NCBI GenBank assembly: GCA_047495785.1
Contig: JBLDXI010000013.1
Coordinates: 4,216,001-4,280,000 of the forward strand
Direction: 5' to 3'
From: Lepidodermella squamata
Taxonomy: Eukaryota > Gastrotricha
DNA length: 64,000 nucleotides
The notes under the pieces are model-generated. The model searched no databases. It had not been told where the DNA came from and was given only the letters and a program-made list of their open reading frames with translations. Positions 22,721-37,700 of the stretch are shown here, in pieces (position 1 is the stretch's first letter; each line of letters starts with the position of its first letter). Both the position numbers and the translations under genes were made by a program.

Positions 22721-25700
22721 ATCCGATTTTCCCGGGCAATTTTCAACTCTTCAGGGTCGGGAGGGAGGAAAATGAAGTCTTGGCTTTTCTTTTGGCGGTC
22801 TTCACGTATTTTTTCTACATCCTCAGCCGATCTAGCTACTGGGCGGACGTACTGCTCGTCATCTTTCAATTTCATCATTTCGTCAATATCGTCATCTTTG
22901 GCTGGATTTTTGATAACCAAAGCGTAGAAAAGGACCATAATTACTATTTTGATTGGTTGCATGAATAGGATATCTGTGAATAAGGAAACCACCATAGCCG
23001 CCAACCACTCAGTGGCCTTTTCTGGTCCTAGCGCACCACCATACTCGACAATAGCCCAGAATGCTACCCCACATGTAGCAGCCGCGAGACAGTAAGCAAC
23101 TATCGTACACCACCAAGGAAGTATGAATGGTTTCTTGACTTCTTTTTTGACGGGCTTCTTCCGTGGCAATGTTTTGCTAGACTTTGATGAAATGCTAGAT
23201 ATCCGATTTCTAAAAGCCTCAGTTTCAGCTCTTTCCTTTATAGTTTCGACCTTTTTCTCGCTCTTGGATTTTCGGCGTTCGCTCATCCGGAAAAGCTGAA
23301 CAATCAACAAGTTGACCGGCGTGACAATCAGAGCCGATATTATGCTCATCATTAGTTTGTCAGTAGTCATAGAAATAGGACCTAGACTCAGCCTAGTCGC
23401 ATCGGGTCTATCTCTTGAAATGCCGAAAAACATTATATTGGCCAACATTGTGCAATAAAGGATGGATAGACAGCATGTTAGACGCTGAGTTCTAGTGAAC
23501 TGAGATCTCGGAGGCCGGCTGAAGACTGAAATCCATAGATGGCCATCAGTCAACTTGCGCTGTGACCTTGTAACAAACATGTGTTCGAAACCAGCCAAGA
23601 GCGTTTTATCTGCTACTGTAACGGCCCTCTCAACAAAGCCGTCATCTTCATCGACGGCTAACCATCGGTCGCAAACGAAGTAGAACTGTTGGTTGCGCTG
23701 AAGGTCGTTAACCATCATTCGGGCGAAAAACCAGCCAGGTGACTTGCCGGAATTGTCGTGCCAGATTCTCAAGGTGGATAGTTTGCCGAGCGATCTCGGA
23801 ACCGTCATCAAAAAGGCATCCATGGCTCCTCGCTCGAAAACTGGTCGCTCAGTGTCGTCGAAAAGGCGAATCCTAGTTTCATCTTCATCCCCAGTCAAAA
23901 CAAAGGAGACATTAGCTGATGTTCCAGAGCCCTTCCTTTGACCGGTCCAAACGGTGATTTCATATGCATACTTGTCTCGCGGGTTATTGTCAAGCAGTGG
24001 AAGGGTTCCCCACTTTCTCTCATCATCCCTATCTTTCTTCCGCGCCCAAATCAGCACAGTGAAGTAGACCGCGAAGAGGCATATTCCAAACGAAAAGCAT
24101 ATGGGATTTTGGTCTAGCTTTGTGAATGCCGAATCACTTGGGTTGAAAGTGTTAATTGGTATGTCGAAGTTGGAGCCGAAAGAAGTCAAGTGATTGCAAA
24201 AGCATTGTGTCAAACTCGGATTCCCGCCGGCAGTTGTCAAGGGGCCAACAGAGCAGCCCGAAGTTGACCAATCGTTCTTTTCTGGATCCCAAAAGATGCA
24301 ACTCGCCGTGTATGAGTATAGCCGAATTAAAGCAGTCGCTGATTTATCAAGTAAGCTTGTCAGGGTTCGGTTAATTATGATGGTTTCCGTAAGTGATGTT
24401 CCGTACTCTGAAAGCCAAATATACAATATACAATTGTACTCCCCTTATTATGTCAATTACAGCTATTACATACCTTGATAAAGCTGTTTTAGCAAAGTCC
24501 GCAACTCCTTCATCGGAAATGCCCTAATCCCAGCAAACAAAGTTGACGAAGAATTCCTGCGACGACGTGTTAGGGGAAATAAGATGAATGAGATGATGAC
24601 TTACGTAATGTTCATTAAGCGATTTCCGAAGAAACACATGTTGGATGGCAAGGCCTGATTCTTTTTACAGCTCTTACTCGAACTTCCAATCGTAGGAGGA
24701 GGTGATGTTGTGGCCAGGTCGACAGCGTCCGGATTTGGCGTCGTAGTCTTGTATCTTACGTTAGTCCGCTTTGTAGGAATGGGTTTGGTAGTCGTGGCAT
24801 TATTATTCACAGCCGCCACAGTAGCCGTCTTTTTAGTTGTTGTGGTCGAAGTTGTAGGAGCAGGGGCGCTTTTTGCAATCGCACTCAACTCCTCTTCAAT
24901 CCTCTGTCGGGGTAGAATGCATCCTAAATTCGTTTCTGATGAGTCCTTTGGGTAGACGCCGTAGCGATTTAGGAACACAAAAATAGCCACTTCGTCTTGA
25001 GTCGGATTGATGTCAACTAGTCTCATCTTGCGACCTCCAACTTGAAGGGTAACGTTCGCAAAAGGATTCTTGCAACTAGGGTCAATCGTGATGTTACACT
25101 CAGCTTGGGAGGCTAGCTCAGTCTGAGAAAGATCATACACTTGTTCTATGTTAATGAAGACAGCTGAATCTTTCGTGGCCATCATCTTGATTGGGCGCAT
25201 AGCCGGGGCCATTTTTCGATCTTGAACGGCTGTAACTAAAACTTCTGGCTGTTTGACGTTCTTTGACTCGACCATCACTTCGATGTCCCGTTTCAGGTTC
25301 TTAACGATAACCTCTGCCCCATTTTCATCGACCATAGTCAAAGATTGGACCCAAGAGTTGAGATTTACGGCGTTCTGTTGCAGTGAAGCGTAAGTGTTTC
25401 CTGAATTCATGGATGCTTTGATGTTGATCTTAATGCTGTTGAACAACTCGGTATTATTGGGGCTTTCTCCCAAGGCAACTAATGAAGGTGTGACTGTGGG
25501 ACCGAAAGTCTCACCAACGTCGCCCAGTGTGAATGAGCCGCAGTCATCATCCGCTCCGCTTGATAGCACCGCTAAATATGAAACAAAATAATTTGTAGGT
25601 ATGAGATTGGGTCGTTTATCACCATTGTTAAGATTGCCGATGAAATTGGACGAAAGCCTCATTTTACTGGTACTCCCGCCGATAACCGATGGCGTCTCTT

Positions 25701-28700
25701 GGACGCCTTTCCGCAACAAAACCAGAGTCATTATTCTCTAAAAGCAAAAATATGCTAATAAATATCTTCAATGTTAAAAAGCAACCTCTTGTAGATCAAG
25801 GAATTCGATGATCATTTCTGTGTTTTCTGGGGACTGCTTTGATTTCTCGACCGTTGAGTCCGGAAATGCAGAAGTCGTCGTTCTCAGCGGATTTTCAATC
25901 GGTTCGTATTCAGCCGCGAAATCCATGAGCTCTGAAAACATGCCGAATGCATTCACACAAGCACTAGAAGCTGCGTCCATATCATTAGGGTCGATCGAAT
26001 CGTCTGCGGACAGTCGCTCCAGCACTTTAACAGCAGGTTCGAAAGCGGCAAGTATAGCTTGCTGAAACCAATCGCAAAGTAATGGAAAAGCCGAGTATTT
26101 TAGAAATACTCACTCTGAAAGAAATAGAAACTGCCTGTTCACGAGCACTTTGCAACAATACCAGGAGCGAGCAGTAGCTTTTTGCTGAATTCACGCTCTT
26201 GTTTGAAGCTCCAACTGTTTTAATCCATTCGGCAATTGAGCGGCGCATCTAAAATAAATAAGTGATATGGCATCGAACAGCTCTTTCACATAGAAACCTC
26301 TCGAAGTGCTGAAATTTCGTATTGGTACCGTTGGAAGTCTTTGTCGATGTACTGTTTTTCGTCTTCACGAATGTAATCACTCAAAGACTGGTTATCTGAA
26401 ATACAAATGATGATATGACCAAGTCACGAAGTCTGTCGGCATCTCCGAACTTATCAAATCCCAATCTCCCGTATATGGCTCTTGAAGATCGAAGCCATTT
26501 ATCGACATCACCATCGGAATCAAGTTAGACACAAGCAGGTCTGGGCTCAGATTAGTTGCGTATCCAGCCATTGCCTGGACTTGTGCCTCAAGTACCGGTA
26601 AGTCACGAACCGGCGAGATTTTCACACCGGAAAAATCGATATAGGCAACCGCATCCACAGAATCATAGCAGTAAGCTCGGATGATCAGGGAATAGTTTTG
26701 TGATTCCAGCCCAGACGGAAGGACAGTTTGATTCAAAAAAGGCGTTGTTTGTGCTACAGGTGTCAGATATATTGGGTCGCATGTCGGACATTGATACGCC
26801 ACAAATGTGAACTTTTTGAGAACCAAGTCTTCTTGATCGCTGAAACCACTGCACCTGATATCGAAATTAGTTGTCAGGGCATAACCTTCCTTTGGAGAAA
26901 CGCGACAAGAGGCTACAGTAGCATTCGGAGGACTGTCGATATACATTACTGCCATTGATCTACCAACCCTAGTGCCGCCTGACATTTTAGCCTCTGATAC
27001 AACAACAAATGCCCGCCGATATTGCTTCGGCCCGAAGGCGTTTGGGTCGAAAGTTATGTCTGGCCCCGATTTTCCGGTCGATGTCAGAAGAGTCCAATTT
27101 GACAATGTTTCAAGCGAAGATGCGTCTCTATCTTCGTCGTAGAAAGATGACGCAATGAACTCGAGATAGAATATCTCGGGCGCACCATCGGGGATGGGAA
27201 TAAACAGCCAATTATAGCGGTATATTCTACCAATAATTTTGTTGTCTATTGTTCGCCGAAACGCCATTCTAGCCGCCGGATTCATCAAACAGCCGACGCG
27301 ATAACTTGTCCCGCAATTCGCCAATGGAATTACTCCACCAGATGGCGGCTCTCCTTTCTCAAGTCGAACGCTTTGAACAGCGTAGCTCATTCTTTTGGTC
27401 GATCGATCGAAAACAACAGCTAGCATGTTGAAGGTTTCGTTTTCAAACATGTATGACGTAGTTAAAGCAACTGTTCCATCTGCTTTTGTATAGTAAGCAG
27501 TTATGTTGTAGGTCTTCGGTTTGCCATCTTCATCCTTGAATATCAACGAGCGAACAAAACGCGGAAGGTTTATAGATGGAGCTAGTTCTTTCGCAGGATA
27601 AGGAAAATTCGGATCTTCCTTTGAATGCCAGCCCTGGTAAAAACAACCAGGTAAGTTTTTGCCCATTTTCTCTTCTTCGGCATCCTTTGCGGGACATGCA
27701 GTTGGTTTCCATTGTTGAGGATTATTCACAAAGCTGTCCGCCTGAGCATAAGTCTGAAATTGCGGCCAATTACCCTCACAGGCCCTCTTGCAGTAGAGAT
27801 GAACCTCGAGCGGTGTACTGAGTTCGTCAGGATCGTAACTGTTCTTGCGAGCATTCACCAAATGAATTTGACCAGACCCGAAAATTCCATCCACATAAGG
27901 CGGTAAAGGATTGAATTTTGCCACCAAAGGTGTTCGGCGGACCTCTGTCACGAATTGGACTATTGTAGCCATGTCCTCTTCTTCCGGCATGTCAAGAGCG
28001 AGAGTGAAACGGTAAAAACCAATAACAAGAGTGCGCTTCTCATACGACAGCGAAAAGTCGCGAACTTGGGACTTGCCTTTTACCTCTGTGAACCGATTGA
28101 ATCTGAGATTTTTTGGTACCATGGCCAGAGTTATGTTGTCCCATGGCCCTTCTTCCGACGCTGAAAACTCAACAGTCCAGTTTTGAGTGAGAATGAGCGT
28201 ATCAGTGCAGTTAAGCTTTCCCGTGGCGAAAATATCCAATGGTTGACTCCGAAATACATATTGTATCTGCGGAACATTAGCTATTGGCTCAGTGCATGGC
28301 CCATTTGTGATTTTCACGCGTTTTTTCAAAACATTTGGATGCGTTTCCCAATCAACATTGTCGACAACATTCCGTATGCTCGCTTGGACTTTGAAGGAGC
28401 CCTTCTTTGTGTAATTAGCGTAAATCGTTACTTTGTTGTTTTTCAGATCTTCGCTCGATATTTGCTTAAGTGTGGCTAAAAGATTACGCTCATAGAACAT
28501 CGTGCAGGTATACTCGGACCCGAAGAGTGCCTGCTGTCCTCCGATAACACGGTCCGAACCATAATCGATAAAGATGCAAGCTGGAAAAAGAGTGTTTATA
28601 TCGAAATTTTAGTCGATATTTTAGGTGTAGGGCACTTACGATCAGTAGCGAGTTGATCGGAAATGATCTCGATTTTTAGCAGATTGTTGCGTATTTCAGG

Positions 28701-31700
28701 GCTGTATTCGATTAGCTCAGGGTTGATAGTCCGGTCTTGAACGAAGAATGGAGCTTCCGCAGCGACACTATCGAACGGGCTGCTCAAGTTCATGCTAGCT
28801 GTCATTCCACAGTTTTCGAGGTACTGACCACACCTCGTGACTATTTTGAACTTGTGGGTTGTATTTAGCGCAGTTGGCTCAAAGTCCACGGGACAGTCAG
28901 ATAGCTGCCCGTCGCCAAAAACCCAACATACTTGAAACAAGGCACCGGAGGGGGCATTCGAGTAGAGCATGACCTCGGTATTACTAGGCAAGTAATTCTT
29001 AGATTTTCCCAAGGGCTGATACCAAGGAGATGTCTCATTATCGCGGAACTTGAAATACAAAGCGAGGTCTGCTGGTACCATGTAATAGATCGGCATCAAT
29101 TTTCGAAACGTTTTCCGAGAAATCGAATTGGCCATGTCGATTTTGATTTGGAAAGCATCAGACAAGTAATAAACATGGCTGAACTGCCGGCAAGCCTTGA
29201 GAGACCCTTGTATAATCGATGCAAGGCTGTCATCGCAATCAAAAATCGGAAAATCAGTAACAGAATCATCGCCGAAGTACAGCTGAGCTCGAATATCGCT
29301 TGCTACAGGTTCGGATGTATTTGACCACACAGTCAATACTACAGGATTCGTCGCAAAACTACCACTACCAGACGGTATGAGCTGTCCGTACTTTGGCGAG
29401 GTGGTGAGGGCAAATGCAAAGTCGGTGATGCCATATTCAACCTTGATTTTTTGATCCAACGCGACTGGGCCAGCTTTACTGATGCTATTCTCAGCGTACA
29501 CCAGTGGTTGGTACATCCCTGGCTTACGGAAATTGACAATAGTGCTTACTGTCGTTTGATTAGAAACATTGATAAAACCAGAATCAGTCGCATTATAGAC
29601 GATTCGGTACCGCCAAGGTACGCCATAGTCAATGCTGACGCTGACATTAGTATCGTCTCCAACAGCGAGGTAAATTGGGCCAAGGTTTGTAAACTTCAAG
29701 CCCTCGAGAATTTCCGCAAACTCGACATAATAAGTTTGTGAAAAATTGTAGATGGTCACGTTGTTAGTGATGGTAAGTACTATCGGGTAGATACCAGCTT
29801 TATTCCACGACTTGGTCAAGGTGGTCAAATTAGCATTAAAGTCTCCTGAATTTGGAACGTTGGCTGAAAATGAATCCTCGATGACATCGCCGTCCCAGAA
29901 AATAACTTGGTACTCTGGATGGGCAGGGTATTTCGGGTAGTCGACTGCTGGCCCGTTATAGTTGAGCACGATCCTAGCTACAGCAGCTGCATTTCTCGGC
30001 AACGGGTTCGGATAGGACACAAATAAGTTGAAATTTTTCGCAGGATTCTCGACACCAACAGATATTGAAGTCGACTTGCTGCTCACGTTATTCGCCATGG
30101 TAAAATCCACTCTGTAAGCCCCGATAAGATCCCACGTGTATTGAAGGTCTGAGTACAAGTCATTGGCTGAGAAGTAACTGAAATACTTCGAGGTCGTAGT
30201 CGACCCTGTGGAAGATTGGAAAGTTACAGTCAACAAGCAGCGGCTGCAATTTGAAGCTGAAACAACAAATTGAACTGGTTGGTTCCTCAGCGTGCCGTAT
30301 TCCTTAGTTTGATTCGAGGTAACAGTCAAACTTGTGATGGCCGTCTCAACGTAAATGTATTGCTCAACAGTTACAGGTTCAGAGACAATGTTGGACACTG
30401 TAATTGCGATCTTGTGATTGCCCTGAGCCCCATCTATCCCAACAAGTGTTCCTGGAACCATGAATGAGGTGTTTTTGGCGACGTTATCATAGCTGATCTG
30501 CAGAGGAATGTCATTAAAAGACGCGTTCATCCAGGCGTAGGAACCGTCCGTGTATTTCGCCATCGCAGAGATGTTTTTGCCATTTGCGATGACAGAAGGT
30601 ACACTCAAAGATAGGCCAGCAACCGGTTTTTGCACAAACGTTGAGACAGAGCTGTAAACTGATGATCGCCATTGAATTTGGGTTGAATACGTCCCCTCAG
30701 CAAGATACCCGTTTAGAGGAGCCTGGCTGACACCTAGAATTGTTTGGCAACCAGAAAACTCAATCTGGTAGGTTGGCTGGGTGACCCATGATTTTGGGAC
30801 GATTCTTATCTTACGAGAGATCAGATATCTTGGGAAACGAACGGTGGCCATACCGTCGACGTCGTAAACTATCGCGAACGATGACAGCCCGGGAAAACAA
30901 TCAGTCAAAGAATCTGTAAGCCCACTCGAGCAATCAAAGGCTACTGAAGTCACGTAACCACTAGATGCAGAATAGTTCATCGATATCGTGAAACTGTGGA
31001 GCGCAAACATGTAGGAAAATTCAATAGTCAAATATTCCGATGGAGAGGACGGCTGGAAACCGCTGCCTTTTCGGTCTAGAATTATGTTTTCCGGCTGGTA
31101 TGTTGTATAATTTCCAGTAAAAAGTGTCTCAGATGCGAATGTCTCCAGAATATTGCTCCAACAACGGGTATCACTCGATCCATCACTGACAAACACGTCA
31201 GCACTCCCGTTTGACGCCATCAGCTCAGCTGAAAATCGGTCAATCACGTCTGAATATAGGGTGCATCGATCTCCATGGTATTCAAATGTGTTGCAGGGTT
31301 TAGGTACTGAGCTCGTCAGACATGCCAAGGCACAATCATCAGGCGTCAACGTTGATGGCTTCTGGCAAATTGTTTGCATCGGCTGTGATGTTGCTGAAAT
31401 TGAGGACCACTGATCAGTAGTTGCAGTTAGCATTACGCGAGCGTTCTGACTGTTTGAAGGCTGACTTGGGTTGTATACTAATCGACCTGCCGCATCTTTC
31501 AAAGGTTGACCGGTTTTAACAAACTGCCCGAGAGCGATTGGAGAAGAGGATGAGACAAGTTGCCGTAGAACGACCGCTTCGGAAGATGAGCTGATCGATA
31601 CCGGGAATCCGCCTAAAAGTTGGCAATAGGATGATGCGACGTCCGGCTGAGAGAGACCCGTCGTCGACGCTTCTATCTCGCTCGATTTGAAACAGGATCC

Positions 31701-34700
31701 ACCCCATATAGTCCAGCCAATCGGGCATTTAGATGCGGGCGTTTGGCAAATGTACGGTAAGGTTTGCGAACAGGGCAGAACTTTCAAGCCGCCCTCAGCG
31801 AAAATTGCTAAACATCCTGACCCACTGAGATTCGGAATGTAACCAGGTGCCCAATCGAAATAGGGTGACTTGTTAATCGGTGGTAATCCAGTTGTTAAAT
31901 CGCTCGGAAGAGCCAATTTCCCGCTAGAAATCACGAAACCGGTCCACACCCCAGCAGCTGGCCCGTTCCACTGTAAGCGCGTGAAAAGCATGGACATTGC
32001 AAGTCTCCATTCCTCTCGAGATGATGGGGCTATTAATGAACCACCGAACGTGCTCAAGCAAAGACTAGCTGATTGCTGGTTCGTGGAAGTAACTGTAACA
32101 TTAGGTTGCGAGTAGCAAGTACCATTCCGGTGGATCATGGACGAAACAGGGCAAGATCCAGCGAAAGTTCTTCCATAAACAGTGTCAGCTGGGTTTTTGG
32201 CGCAAATAAACGGCAGCTGGGATGTAGCAGCGGTTACAAGCCAAGAGGCTGAAGCAGAAACTAATTGAGCCCCGCTTATGGCTGGAGCAGCTAGGGGAGT
32301 TGAACCAGAGCCACCCCAGGCCGCAAACGTGGCTAACTTGCCAGAACCATCCAGGTTTAGCCAGCTGTTCGACGATCCACCAGTAGCTAGCCCAAACCAC
32401 GCCCCGTCAATTCCCGCAGATCTATACAATATAAAGTCTCAATTAATAAGGAATAAGGAGTGATAGAACTGCAAGACTAACCGAGTGAGATTCGAGAGAA
32501 GATCGTTAATTTCGACGCTAGTTATCGCAGCCAGAGATCCACCAAAGGAGGAAGTGCAGTACTGACTCGCAGCGTCCAAAGGCATTGATGCATTGATCAC
32601 CCTGTAGCACATTCCGTTGTTTAACGACCAGTCCATGGGGCATGAAAGTGGAATTGCCCCGATTCGATTGAACTTCCGACTAGCAATTCGACTGAAAAAT
32701 CGTGACGGCTTTGTATCTATAAGGTAGGGTCGTTCGCAAATCGCTGCGAGTTGGGTGGTACATGGTGTGTCGACCAACGCCCCTGATGATGAATTTAATG
32801 CGAAGCAACTCGATGATCCAGCTGCAGCCGATCCGAGACGGTAGACATTGCCAGAAGAATCAGCTGAGATTGAACCATTACCTCGCCATGTTGCAACATG
32901 GTATCGGACTGTAGCGGCGGATTTTGCAAGGTTTGAAATGACGGCCAATGAAGAGGCATCTTTCAGTGACGCAAGAGAAGCTCCGTTTAATTTGCACTGT
33001 TGAACAGCTGAATCGAAGTTGAACGACCAAGTCGGAAAGGCCCGGAAACAACTGCCCCCATACACAGTCCAGTTGCCGCCATCGTTTCCGCATAGTTTAT
33101 AGTCTAAAGTTAAACACAATCGAAAAATTAATACAGAAAATGTTCATGTTTCTCACTTGATGATGGCATCTGGCAGACGTATGGTAGCTTTTTCGAACAC
33201 AAGTTGGCTTGAAGCTTAATTGACGGTGCTAGAAGAGATACGCAATCGTTGTTAGCCGTTGATCCGGTAAGATCGTCAAGCTGCTGAAGAGCAGGGTCTT
33301 CATTTAGCTCAGTAACCCAAAAGTTGCCAGTATTTCTCAGCCGAGACAAGCCAGTCCAGATTTCGGAAACACCTCCGCCGATGTAAGATGAGATGGATTG
33401 CCATGTTGCGGCCTTTGAGGGAAAAGCTAAGGTAGCGCCCAAGGCTGCGCATTGATATTGCGCCTCTCCATACGTCGAGACCTTCGGCATGTAGACAACG
33501 CATAGGCCATTCCCGAGCAACGTCCAGCCAGGCAAGCATGTGCCTCCCTTCAATATTTCATCACCCGTTCGAATCATGAATGCCGTAACATTCGGATCGT
33601 TGTAGTTGATGGTCAAATTCTTCGGAGCAACTACAAAGAGAAAGCTAGTCGGGCAAAAAAAGATAATTGAAACTTGCTATTCGAAGTGGCTGCGGCGTAA
33701 GAGTATACGGTAATTGTCTGGTTCTGACCGGGTACTATAGCGGGCGGATTTTGGAGCTGAAGTTGAACGTTGTTGATCGGATTATAAACCGTGACGGCGA
33801 ACTTGAATATACAAATAAATAATTAGTCTTATTGGACCTTCAAAAAGAAAACTCACGTCAAAAGTGAAATCGCCAAGCTCGTTCCAGACTCGAACTTTGC
33901 CGCTGTAATCACCTGCATCTGGAAAGAAGCGAGTTATCGGGTTGGTATTATTTGCCGGGTCCCAATATAGCGCTTGCAAGGGATCGTTGCCCCATGCGAT
34001 CTCATAGTTACATCCGCAATTGAATTTTCGGGTGAGATAGATAGCAACCGCCGTTTGGGCATAAGCGACCCCACTCGGTGGAACGAATGTAGGTTTCTGA
34101 CAAGGAGCCGTAATTCTGATGATTTGAGAAACAGCCAAAACATTATCGGGGAACGACGCGTCCGCGGCAGTCGCGTAGAAGGGCACATTTCCGCAAGTAC
34201 CTTGCCAATTGATAGCCATCACAAAGTTCACGGAATGTACAGCAAAGGCCCGAATCATCGGAATGAAGTTGTGAGCCTATCAGGCTTACTAGTAATTAGT
34301 AGTTCGAAAATAAACTTTCAACTTACTGTAGTCTGACTGGGCAGGATAATGTCAGCTGAAGTGAAACTTGTTTTTGAGCTGTTTACGCTGAACGAGTTAA
34401 TGTTGCTTTGAACATAATTCAAGACTCCATTTTCGTTCAAGTTTGAAACCCATCGAATGGCCATGATGCTTCCCTCTGGAAACTCTGCTACATCAACTGA
34501 TCGTATGTAGTAAATCTGTGGACCAGTCCCAGGAAAGTTTATCCCGTATTCCGTAACAAATTGGTATTGAATAGGAGTCTGTGGGCCTTTGAAGTAATTT
34601 TTGATTGGGGCTATCCAGACCCTTGGGCTCTGTACCGAACAGCATCCATTTCCAAAATTGCAAACTTTATAGCCGTTTGGACACGTCAAAGCATTGTAAG

Positions 34701-37700
34701 GAGCTTGCTTTGCACAGACAGTGGTATTGCTTATGCAGCTGTAACTTTTCATGCAGAAAACAGTGCCAGAAACAGAGCAGAGCGGGGCCCAGAATTGTAC
34801 GAAAATCTTGCCCCCAACAAGCATACTTGGAAAATTTTCGCAATGATAGCATATGAATCTTGTAAAATCCCAACTTACTCTGCCTCTATGGCATAAACGC
34901 TTGCGTATGATTGCAAGGGGAAATTAGACAGAAGGAATATTCTGTTTTTGGCTGTCGTAGTGTTGCTGGTCAAACTAACTGGGCTTCCCGAGCTGTTCGT
35001 ATATGGTTTGATAAGTCCGTACTCTTTTCTCTCCGCTGTAACGAACAGCAGGTCCGAGGTAATTATATTTTTTCTTTAAGTAACATACCAACTAATTTTG
35101 TTTTGTATTGACGCCGCTCTGGTCCGAATGGTCCGTAAGTAGTGTTGACCGTCAAGTTGGAACCTCCAACAAATCGCAGCAGACATTTGACAGTTTGGCC
35201 AGCTGGACTGTAATTCGGGCAGCTTGCGAGAGTAATCGATTTTGTCCTCGTTTCAAGCTGTAAAAATCTCGTAGTTGTCGTCTCACTTCCCTCAGCATCA
35301 GTAGCAACCAAGACCAGCTTCTGACCGCCGATTATCCTTGGAGAGTAGATGAATGAGCTCGACTTCTTGATTACTAAAGGCTCCCCGTACGGTACAGCTA
35401 GTCTTGAAAATCCTACTTTGTAAACATAGAGGCGATAGATGACCCCCATGCCTGTATCTCGGAAAGTGTCGATGAAGTATGGCATAAATTGTCCAGCTCG
35501 GACGTTATCGGGCCAACTTTCAGTTCCGTTGATCAAATCTGCCGATAAGCTGTACTTGAGACACATGGCAGTCACAAAGCTTGTCGGTACGATTCTGATG
35601 TAGCGAGCAACAATTGGAGTTTCAAAATTATGCGTGATATCCGAGGATGGCGCGGTCAAGATGGGCATAACTACTGAAGTTGGCGTTGTTGAGGTTAATT
35701 GCACGGCGCCAGAACTTCCATTTTGAGCTGTCGTATTCGACCAAGTGTAAGTTGCCCAACTAACGCCATCCGAGCTATACTGGACCTGGTAAGTTCTAAC
35801 GTAAGAACTGGACGAGGAGCACCCAGTTAGACGGACAGATGTGAAGGAAACTTGGTAGCCGTAGTCGACTTGAATAAACTCGGTACCGTTGTTCGTGCTA
35901 CGTCCACACCAGCATGTTCCTGATGTGGTGGCTTGGGCATCGACTGGGCTGGTTACAGGCGCGGAAGAAGTGATATACGCATCGGTGATGGCCCCAGATC
36001 CGGTTTTTAGCGCGTACATCGAGAAATCAGGATCGAACTCGCAGACGAATGACATGAGGTGAAAGCAATGTGTTACCCTCCACTGAAATAGGGACTTGGC
36101 ATCCGAGTAGACGCATGGCGCAGCGAAATCAGGCTTCTGCAAATCAACATCCATTGCAAAGAAACTTGATTGAAATTCTGTAACATTAGTGCCATCGGTA
36201 TTTGACCACATAGGACCGAAATCAGTCATCTTCATTCCAATCCAGAACCCATTATAACTGCGGTGAATGCAATGATCACTCGTGGCTTAAAATTTCAATG
36301 CACTTACTTGAGCGATGTAAGATTTCTTAACAGCTGCAACTGGGCAAAGTTTTCTATCGTTGCCAGGTGGCCATTTTTGCTGCCCGGATATTTGTTACAA
36401 TAAACCTCGGCATCGTCAAAAGTCTTCGGCTCGTCACGGGGCAGGAAACAGCTTTTATATATAAGCTGAGCATAGGGTGGACAAACTGCAGTAAAATAGG
36501 ATTCTTTTAGTTTGTAACGCAAACCAATTGAAGGTACTACCGTCAATAGATGGCGAAAGAATCTTACAGAGGCCAAGAGGGGCGCTAAACCCGGAATCAA
36601 TCGATGTGTTTGTGCTGGACCACAGCTGCCAGTCAGAGCCATCTCCTCGTTTCAACATTCCCACAGCTCCAGCAGCATAACTTGCTGTATTCATAGCGCC
36701 ACCGAAAAATCCCACAGACAGCTGTCCATCATGTCTATCACATGTCGGGTCAGTGAAAGTTCCAGCTAAGCAGCCGATCCAGTAGCGTGAGGAAATTCTA
36801 ATATTTGTAAATGATTTAGTCGTCAGTCGCACTATATTGAATACTTTTAGCACTCACCCCATGATCTCAGGAATTCGATTTTCTGTTGGCCCGTCAGGGT
36901 AAAAAAGAGCGGCTTGGTTCCCGCTCAGAGTGCATGTTGCCGCCGCGGCACTGTAAGTCGCTGTGCCTTGACTTTTGAAACAGTACTGAAATAAGGGTGG
37001 AAACTGCTCCCATCCAGTGGGACACCCCAAAGGTATTATTCGGGTAATCATGAGCTGATTGACCTGTCTCGTCGCTGCTGAGTTGTAAAAAGACATGAAT
37101 TTTGAACTCGTCGCCCCTCCTTCTTCCGCCTTGTTCTTGACCGCCGGAATAGGGCACATACCAGCCTGGTGAATAATGGCTCCTGGCATCGAATCCAGAC
37201 AACGGCAAAGATAACCACGCTGAATAGCAGCGAATCTTGTGTTTGAAGACGAGCAATATCTCCGACACTTGGTTCCTGACATCGCTTGGCGATCTCCCAT
37301 AGCCTTCAATGTGTGAAGATTCAGATCTTTAGTGGCGAAACAGCCGATGTAATCAGGGTGGCCACACCATTTCATTGCTTGCTGTGTTTCAGCCGGGTTC
37401 AAGCCTCTGTCATATACCTGAAAACATTGCATCATGCCGACAAATGGGTTTTTGGATTTTGCAAAGCCCAAGGGTAGTAAGGGATTTATTCCGATTGTTA
37501 ATGAGCCCGCTGCAAATGCTGCAGTAGGTAAGGGCGCCTCGGTCGATACTGGCAACAGCGGATTGCCGTCGTAAGAAAGGAACAAATTGTCGGCCCAGAC
37601 ATCGTAATGATAACCATGGGTGTGCCATTCGAACGCTTTAGTTGGCGCCTGGTATCTCGAAGAGCCCATTGCTAACCTACTCTCAATCGACGCAGCTGCC

